Source of the DNA: Ceratotherium simum simum
Taxonomy: Eukaryota; Chordata; Mammalia; Perissodactyla; Rhinocerotidae
Length of the DNA stretch: 64,000 nt
Assembly (NCBI RefSeq): GCF_000283155.1
Contig: NW_004454206.1
Coordinates: 18,027,950 to 18,091,949 of the forward strand
Reading direction: 5' to 3'
Shown: positions 56,860 to 64,000 of the stretch, piece after piece
Position numbering within the stretch: position 1 is the first letter of the stretch
How the letters are laid out: every line of letters begins with the position of its first letter
Made by a program: the position numbers and the translations under genes
Notes under the pieces: model-generated
Database searches by the model: none
The model's input: the letters and a program-made list of their open reading frames with translations, nothing else
What the model was told of the DNA's origin: nothing

Positions 56860-58290
56860 TGGTGCATAAGTTAAGAATTGTGGAAAGGAGACTAGAGCCG
56901 GGACAGAGTGGTCTTATATGATGTGCAAAGGAACATACATATTGTTGTGATTCACACTTGGCGATTTTAAGCAAGAGTGTAACAATCTAACTCGTGTTGT
57001 ATAAAGATGACTCTAATGTGTGTGTGAAGAATGCATTGGATGCAGACAAGAATGGAATCACAGATAATAGTTTAGGTTATCTGCTAACATGGGGAGAAAT
57101 TAAGAGAGACAAATTAAGGCATTGACAGTGGAATGTGGAGGATTGAACGAATATGAGCAACATTATCAGGTTGTGATATGTTGAATAATTGGTCTCAATT
57201 CTTTACTTCCTTGCAATAAAATGAGATATATACACCCATCCTATGGGTTCATGTTGGGCAGCATGTACTTCCATGCCACTTTGACATTAGGCTTGACATG
57301 TGACTTGCTTTGGACAATACAATGTGAGTGGATATGATGTGAGCAGAGCCTCAGCAAGTACTTGCACTATTTGGCTTGGCTCCCTTGGGCTCTAGTGATC
57401 TGCCATGAGAAAAACCCTTAGGAAGTTGCTGTCCCTTCAGCCTGGGCCTCAGAATGAACACATACGGGGTGGACCTAAACCAAACACGCAGACTCACAGC
57501 CTGAAACAGAGTTGTCCAAAAATCCCACAGACCTGTGATTATGGGAATGTATGCTTATTGTTAGATGCCATTAAACTTTGGGGTGGTTTATTATGCAGCA
57601 TTATTTTGGTGATACATTACTAAGACATAGATATGCTAGATCTCAGCAAGAGACTGAATATCTGAGGAAAGTGTGGGGATTGATGCTGATTCCCAGCTTT
57701 CTGAAATGAGTAACTGAGAGTATGGTGGTGGTGTTCTCCTAGGGCAAAAGAAAAGAGGAGGAACAGGATGGTGAGGATAAAATTATGAGTTTAAATTTCA
57801 CGCAGATTTCATTTGAAGTACTTGACAGACATCTAAGTGGATGTATCTTATAGGATTCTAGCTAGAACATCACAGTAGAGGAGGTAATTATGCAAGGCTT
57901 TTAAGCAACCAAAGTTCCTGTATCAAAGGATGTTTACTTATAGGATGTGTTTCATGGGACGTGAGGCATAGAAAGGCTGGAAATTTTGAGTTGAGCGATA
58001 TCACCATCCAGATAGTGGTTGAAGCCATGGGAAAGAATGAGGTCATCAAGGAGAGTTTACATGGTGAAAACAGAGGAGAGCCAAAGACAAAACCCTTGAG
58101 GACATTAATGCTTAAGGATTGGACCCCAAAGTGAAAGACCACAAGGAGAATGAGAAGACAGATCCAGACAGATGGGAGGAAAACTGATGGTCAGTGGAAT
58201 TCTAGAAGCGACTTGGGAGAGAATTTCAAGAACAAAAGGGTATCCAACAATGTCAAATACTTTAAAGTAGGATGAAGATCAAAAATTGCC
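56860..58290 (-). repeat. Long LINE-2-like repeat, antisense, with inserts
   Basis: Left part 56860-57165 ('cagagtggtcttatatgatg', 'aagatgactctaatgtg') and right part 57640-58290 ('gacagacatctaagtggatg', 'gccatgggaaagaatgagg', 'ggaggaaaactgatgg', 'tccaacaatgtcaaatac') follow the same long antisense repeat in order. An LTR-like block (57170-57632) and a 75-base duplicated word (57855-57925) interrupt it. Family assignment from memory. Confidence 0.5.
57170..57632 (+). mobile_element. Probable MaLR-type LTR inside the LINE-2-like block
   Basis: Begins 'tgatatgttgaataattgg' and continues 'gacatgtgacttgctttgg' and a late 'gccattaaactttggggtgg' / 'atgcagcattattttggtgatacattactaagaca', in MLT1-type order. 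The flanking repeat reads on across it. Confidence 0.5.
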
Positions 58291-58309
58291 CTGAGTTAAA
58301 AAGACGAAA

Positions 58310-58680
58310 TAGCATAAAAGTATCATTTTTTAAACATGTAGGATTAACTTAAACCCACTCAAAATTCCAATAGAATTTTCACTTGGAATTTGACAAAGTA
58401 ATTTAAAAAACCATCTGAAAGAATAAATATAGCAAATCCTGAGAAATATTGAAAAAAAAGAGCACTGAGAAGGAACTTTACCTAACACATTTTGAAATGT
58501 ACTTTAAATGCATAATCATTAAAACAGTGTTATATTGGTGCCACAATAGATATATTGATGAAACAGACTCTCATATGTGTAAAAATTTTGATTAAGGTGG
58601 AGGAATGCCATATAGACCACTGATTTAATGTAACTTGGCTACTTGGTTAAAAATAAACTTAAAACATTTGGTGGAGTGGT
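58310..58680 (+). mobile_element. Old LINE-1 ORF2 fragment
   Basis: 'cactcaaaattccaatagaa', 'aaaaccatctgaaagaataa' and 'cattaaaacagtgttatattgg' are L1 ORF2 sequence in + orientation. Strongly decayed. Confidence 0.65.
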
Positions 58681-59179
58681 CAAGAGTAAATGTAATAACA
58701 CTCCATTTGTCTCAAGATTCTAGATGGAACATCACAGTAGAGCGGGTAATTAAGCAAGGTCTTTGAATAGTCAATGTCCCTGTACCACAACAAATGCACT
58801 TGACCTGCAGGACAATCATTCAGGTCATCCACAAGAAACTCTTGCTTTTAATTTGATATGCTTCTAAAACATCCAGTTATCTAAAAAATTTGATTTGCCA
58901 ATCATTTAGAAGCAGCAAACAGGAAGGAATTGATGAAATTTTGAGAAGCATAAAGTTAGTTTAAGAATCAGTGAAGAGAAAAAGAAACTATAAATAGCAG
59001 GAAAAGAAATGAATAATTTCTAGATATTTATGCTAGTCAATATCAGAGTTGTAAGCTCAATCAACTAGGATGGAAATGGCAGAGCCCTGAATAAGAGCAA
59101 TAGCAATAGGGATGGAGAGAGTGGAGAAGTATTTAGGAAGTGTAATTAGTGGAACTCTTTATTTGTGTATGGTGGTGGA

Positions 59180-59660
59180 TTAGTCAGAGTTCTCCAAAGA
59201 AACAGAACCAATAGGAGATCTATATCTATCCATATCAATATCTATATCTACATCTATATCTACCTAGCCATAGGGCAAGCCAGCAGGATATATATATCTC
59301 CTATTCCCGACAAGTCTGAAATCCATAGGGCAAGCCAGTAGACTAGAAACTCAGATGCTACAGTCTTGAGTCCGAAATCTGTAGAGCAGGGCAGGCAGAC
59401 TGAAAACTGAGGCAGAGTTTCTATGCTGCAGTCTTAAGGCTGAATTCCTTTGGGAAACTTCAATCTTTGCTCTGGGGGCCCTCAAATGATTGGATGAGGC
59501 CCACTCACACTCTGGATAGTAATCTGCTTTACTCAAAGCTACTGGTTTAAATAGTAACCACATCTAAAAAATACCTTCATAGCAGCATCTAGACTGATGT
59601 TTGACCAAACAACTGGGCACCATAGCCTAGTCAAGTTGGCATATAAAATTAAGATGTAGG
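59180..59660 (-). repeat. Ancient interspersed repeat with internal ATCTAT array
   Basis: Starts 'gtcagagttctccaaagaaac' and 'agaaccaataggagatc', then an ATCTAT-type array (59217-59262), and ends 'gaccaaacaactgggcacc', 'tagtcaagttggcatataaaatta'. This is a very common mammalian repeat usually met as its complement. I am not sure of its family name. The word ccatagggcaagccag occurs twice, near 59269 and 59326, as a small internal duplication. Confidence 0.6.
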
Positions 59661-59689
59661 AATGATAGGGAGGAATCTAGGCTTAGAAA

Positions 59690-60080
59690 TATGATGCCTC
59701 CACTAACTGGAAGAAAGAACATAGGAAGAGGAGACAGGAGCTTTGGGAAAAAATGATGAGTTTATATTTTTTCACATTGAGTTTGAGATATCCATGAACT
59801 AATCCTAGCTGGATCTGTGTTTAAGGCTTTGTGGGTAAGTCAGGGCTTGGGATAATAGATCTGGAAGTTAGCAGCATGTAGTTAGTAGTTAGAACTGCAG
59901 CAGTAGTTGAAGTTACCTGGGGATAGTTACTGGAAGAAAAAAATAGGTGCCTGGATATGGTAACTTGAGGAACATCAATGTTTAAGGGGTGATATGGAGG
60001 AGAAGTCTATTAAGAAGATGAAGAAAAAATAGTCTGAATAGTACAGGAACCAGGACAGGGTACCGTCTTGAAAATAGTAG
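59690..60080 (-). repeat. LINE-2-like repeat, antisense
   Basis: 'cattgagtttgagatatccatg', 'atctggaagttagcagcatg' and 'ggatatggtaacttgaggaac' match the antisense repeat also seen at 57640-58290. Confidence 0.45.
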
Positions 60081-60104
60081 CAGAGACAGTGCTATTCTCA
60101 CCAA

Positions 60105-60460
60105 ACCCAATTTCCTATTCTTCCCTCTCAGGCACATGGAAAGCTCCATTTTTCAGACCCCTTGAGACTAACCAAGGATGTATGACTAGTTTCAGCCAGT
60201 GAAATGGGAGAGGAAGTGATGAGTTTGGCTGAATTGGAGAAAATATATAGTTAGAGAAAATATATAGTTAGAGAATCTCTGGCCACTCTTTCATGCCTCA
60301 ATGAGTAGGGAAGTCCCAGAACAAACTCCTAGTGCCTCTCCCTCTCCCATACCCATTGAACATGTAATATCACCTAGAAATAAACCTTTGTTGTGGTAAA
60401 ACACTGAGATTTCAGGATTAATTTGACACTCTGACATAACCTAGCCTATCTTGACTAATA
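60105..60460 (+). mobile_element. Probable MaLR-type LTR
   Basis: 'gatgtatgactagtttcagcc', 'cagtgaaatgggagaggaag' and the late 'tagaaataaacctttgttg...aacactgagatttcaggatt' polyadenylation region fit an MLT1-type LTR. It holds a small tandem duplication of gagaaaatatatagtta at about 60237-60271. Confidence 0.55.
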
Positions 60461-61899
60461 AAGAAGTCAAGGCAGTAGAATTTAGCAAAGGAGAGAATAG
60501 TCACAACAGTGGCATATGCAGCAGAGCTCCAGAAAAGAGACCTTTCCATAGATTCCCAGATGTGGAATTATTGAGCCAATAAGTCCAAACACTTTAGGGG
60601 GTTTCATGTATAGCAGTCCGACAGAGAATCTGGATTGTCTTTTGGCTTTAGCTAACAAATGTGCTCATCAGATCAATACAATGTAGCCTTAACTTGAACT
60701 GGAAACTGACATCACAACATATATACACATTACAGTATATTATCCTTGTAGTTTGGCTTGAAATTTTGAGGTGACAATATAAATGCTAATTGAATTATCT
60801 TTGCCTTAGTTCTCCATTTATGTTTTACAGGAAAAAAGTGGTCTTAGTATTTTCTCCTAAGTACAAGCAGACCCCAATTTATAAACAACTTTTATTCTAT
60901 ATATTTAGTTATAAAGGTGATTGTTTAGAATTCTGGATGCCCTTTCCCAAGTGGAAAGAAATGATAAAGGATGATTAGTTTCTCAGGCCAGATGTCATAG
61001 CCTATTTAACCCTCAATGTGGCTAGACTAGAAATAGATATTATTCCAGGACATAATTACAACTTATGTTATTGATTCTAAACAATGAGAAGCAAACTCAT
61101 GTTATTTTATGTAAGCACAACAACAGAGTCAAGGAAGAAGCTGTGCCAGACATATATGCGTTATATTTGAAAAAGCATAATGCTAGATTCCAAAAGTACA
61201 TTGATACAAAATAAAAGAAGTCCAATTGGCCCAAATGCACACATCCAGTCATAAATTCCAAATACTTGTATAAATAAAAATAAAATACCTTCTGAGGCTA
61301 ATAATTATGACATAGAATGTTCCAGCTTGGAAAAATTAAGTTAAAAATCACTTTAAAACTATAAAATATGTCTGAAAACAAGGCTTTGATTATGCAGCAT
61401 TGCCAATGTATTCCAATCCTTCTTCCATATCACTCTCAAAGGAGATCATCAAAATCTCCTCAGATTTATAAAGAGTACATTAAGAGTTATCCTTAGATAC
61501 CAGACTATCCTTAAATCTTACTTAGTCCAAGATGTGGTCAAAACTGAGTTCCCCAGTTTTCATTGCTTAGCTATGTACTAATGACAAAAAAATGAAGTGT
61601 CTCTCTATTGAAGAGCTTCATTTATCCTATACAAATGGGGAATGAAGTATTAAGGCTAATAAATTTTTCTGATAACCATGGCTAGTATTTAAACATTAAT
61701 ACTTTTTTATTGACAATGTTAATGGAAATCCTCCTATAGTATTTTAGGAACTACAGATGTGTCAGACTCCCTCTCAGAAGGTTATTATTTCTACATTTTA
61801 GTTTTTAAGGTTGTCTATAGGGTCCATTTCTTGCTGTATTAAAGGTCAATTATTTCCTCCACATGCAAAATGAAAACTCAGCAAAATGCTTTGATAATA
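60461..61899. other. Intergenic, nothing recognised
   Basis: AT-rich, no gene or confident repeat. Confidence 0.4.
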
Positions 61900-62145
61900 A
61901 AATAATAAACACATTCATAATGCTTATGAATTCATGAGCTCTGTTCAGAACGCCTTATATTTAATTTTCAAAATAATCTTATAGTTAGGTACTATCATCA
62001 CCCCAATTTTACAGATGAGAAAAGAGGCACAGAGAGGTTAAGTAATTTACCCACGATCACACAGCTAGTAAATGGTAGAGCTGGAATTCAAACACCAGGT
62101 GTCTGGTTCCAGAATCTCATGCTCTCACATTCTAGGTGTGAGATA
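61900..62145 (-). repeat. MIR SINE, antisense
   Basis: 'caccccaattttacagatg', 'agaggcacagagaggttaag' and 'gatcacacagctagtaaatg' followed by 'gagctggaattcaaac' give a well-preserved antisense MIR. Confidence 0.85.
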
Positions 62146-62383
62146 AATGTCCTCCATGAACTATGTGGAGAGCCATGAACTATCAGGAATTTATCCTTTG
62201 ATATAAATTTTCTCTTTGTTAATTTGCCATCTTGAGGGAGAATAGTATGTGAGTAATCTTTATTTTTTGTATTTTATAGGTGAAATAATCATATGTCATT
62301 TAACTTTTGTAAATTATTTGCTTGTTTTTTTCCTATTTTAAAGGCTTCTCTAATATCTATAATTGGAATTTCCCGTCTTTTTT

Positions 62384-62682
62384 TTTTGTGAGGAAGATCA
62401 GCCCTGAGCTAACATCCATGCCAATCCTCCTCTTTTTTTTTGCTGAGAGAGACCAGCCCTGAGCTAACATCTATTGCCAATCTTCCTCCTTTTTTACCCC
62501 TTTTTCTCCCCAAAGCCCCAGTAGATAGTTGTGTCATAGTTGCACATCCTTCTAGTTGCTGTATGTGGGACTCGGCCTCAGCATGGCCAGACAAGCGGTG
62601 TGTCGGTGTGCACCTGGGATCCGAACACAGGCCGCCAGCAGTGGAGCACACGCATTCAACCGCTAAGCCAGCGGGCCGGCCC
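62384..62682 (-). mobile_element. ERE SINE (copy 9)
   Basis: Longer-form ERE in minus orientation with ccccagtagatagttgtg in the middle and a gggccggcccc end. Imperfect TSD: tcccgtctttt on the left (62371) and tcccatgtctttt on the right (62684). Confidence 0.93.
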
Positions 62683-62824
62683 CTCCCATGTCTTTTAAAG
62701 TTTATTTTTCTTAAGCTTTTAAAATATTGTTAAGAATAATATGTGCTCCCTGTAGAAAACAAAGAACACAAAAAATTAAAATATGAATTGCTTGTAATCA
62801 CTGCTAGCCCTTAATGTACTTATT

Positions 62825-63090
62825 AGTAAATTTGTGCTAATGAACAGCCACAAAACTCAGCATCTTGACACAACAACCATTTGTTCTCGCGGATCTACAG
62901 CTTGGCTGAGGTGGCTCTGCTTCATGCTGTAGGTTGGCTAGGACAAGAGGGCTGACTGGAACTTTTTCTAATGGTGATGGCAGTTTTAAAAAGTGAGGTG
63001 GGTCTTATATGTGCTGTCTCAGAAAGATTCTGCATTCACTTCATTGCGTTGCAAGAGTAAGTCACAGAACAATACGTACGTGGTTGCCCA
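62825..63090 (+). repeat. Ancient interspersed repeat, fragment
   Basis: 'ccacaaaactcagcatcttg', 'acaacaaccatttgttctcg' and 'cttggctgaggtggctctgc' put it with the repeat type described at 42080. Diverged. Confidence 0.4.
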
Positions 63091-63349
63091 TGTATGTTAA
63101 AAACTTGATCAATTTTTGGAGCACATCTACATTTGAAAAAGCCTCAAATCCGCTTTAAAATGACACACACCAGATTGTTAATTGTGGTTACTTTTGAAAA
63201 GGGAGGATGAATTTTGGAGGAATGTTATAAGGGGGGAGATTGTGATTTATGTGTTAGACGTCTTTATAACAAGAATATATATACTACAATTAGCTTTGTC
63301 ATTAAAATATTTAAATGAGCCTAACAATAGAAATAGTAGTAGTATATTA

Positions 63350-63700
63350 CTCAGCTAAAGTAACTGCTGACTGATGCAACAAAGAAAACCTGAAATCTAA
63401 ATGGCTTAAGACAACAAAAATTTATTTCTTGTGCACACAACATCTGATATGGGTTGACAGAAGCTCGCTGCTGTCAGGTGACCAGAGAGCCAGGCTGTTT
63501 GCATCATGTGGCTCCACATCTCCACAGGGGCTTTCTGTGTTTGGTGCTGAATGGAAGAGAAAGCATGGAGGTGGCATACTGACTCTCATGTGCCTTGGCC
63601 TGGAGGTGACAAACACGCTTCTACTAATATATCAGTGGCACAGGTTAGTCACATGACCCTTCTTAACTTCAACTGGACTGGGAACGTAGTCTTCCCAGGA
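63350..63700 (+). repeat. Ancient interspersed repeat, fragment
   Basis: 'aaatctaaatggcttaagac', 'aaaaatttatttcttgtgc' and 'aggtgaccagagagccagg' follow the same repeat type as 62825 and 42080, in the same orientation. Short overlapping frames across it are not genes. The last 300 bases of the window hold only a LINE-2-like 'agtaggtgctcaataaag' scrap near 63767. Confidence 0.45.
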
Positions 63701-64000
63701 GCCCAGGAAGGAGAGCAAGACACAACGTGGACGAGCACTTTCAGTCTCTCCCATACACTGTTATACAGTAGGTGCTCAATAAAGAGCAACTGTTGCAATT
63801 GGTTATGACAACAACCCTCTTCATTTCTCAGAGGAACTTCTGAGAAGGCCAAATTTACCCTGGAATTCGACAAATTTTTCTAGTGCATACTATGTAACAG
63901 ATGTTTTAAAATATAGGATCACATCAATTTTCAAAAGGACACTGTAAATCTCAGCAGGGAGGGCTCGCCCTTTGTTACTCAATAGCACCTTTCTGCATTG

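Noticed and set aside
24256..64000. Expected MAGEB neighbours of NR0B1 on the X chromosome
   Set aside because: I looked for a long intronless MAGE-domain frame on both strands downstream and found none. In human the nearest lies roughly 40-60 kb away, so it may be just outside the window.
1..64000. CRISPR arrays, bacterial operons, rRNA or functional tRNA genes
   Set aside because: The DNA is mammalian. The only tRNA-like sequence is inside the ERE and MIR SINEs, and no array of regularly spaced repeats exists apart from the NR0B1 coding repeat.

Overview
The window is nuclear DNA from a placental mammal, almost certainly a perissodactyl (horse, ass, rhinoceros or tapir group). Nine copies of a tRNA-derived SINE with the equine ERE signature (ends in the gggccggccc block, internal ggatccgaacc B-box, gaggaagat...gagctaacat 3' half) are scattered through it, most with target-site duplications (TSDs). 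The rest of the non-coding DNA is ordinary mammalian repeat: LINE-1, LINE-2, MIR, MER5A-type DNA transposons and LTR retroelements. The exact species cannot be read from the sequence.

The only protein-coding gene I can support is NR0B1 (DAX1), in two exons on the + strand at 19476..20646 and 23911..24155, with a 3264-base intron. The encoded protein is 471 residues. NR0B1 lies on the X chromosome in mammals (human Xp21), so this is inferred to be the equivalent X region. Its proximal promoter shows a TATA box, a short leader and an SF-1 type half-site. A distal perfect SF-1 consensus next to an AP-1 site lies about 3.8 kb upstream. A polyadenylation signal lies about 70 bases after the stop codon. 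No MAGEB, GK or TASL gene is recognisable in the flanks.

Layout: 1-19.3 kb is the 5' flank, with an old 4-kb LINE-1 at 1.1-5.1 kb broken by two SINEs, LTR and LINE-2 remnants, and a MIR split by an LTR at 17.5-18.2 kb. The NR0B1 locus is at 19.3-24.25 kb, with a CpG-rich exon 1 built on a 201-base repeat. An LTR-flanked endogenous retroviral remnant in minus orientation lies at 25.4-29.8 kb and carries a later LINE-1 tail insertion. A 5'-inverted LINE-1 sits at 33.2-34.05 kb. From 34 to 64 kb the DNA is AT-rich and intergenic, with LINE, MIR, SINE and LTR fragments and a long CT-rich microsatellite at 48.25-48.47 kb.

I did not find a new multi-gene system. The points most worth a second look are the NR0B1 regulatory sites (one of them MIR-derived), the homogenised exon-1 repeat with a long antisense reading frame, a possible alternative second exon inside the NR0B1 intron, the retroviral remnant, and an unassigned reading frame near 13.4 kb. 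Repeat family names come from recognising consensus sequence by eye, so subfamily names are tentative and boundaries are approximate.
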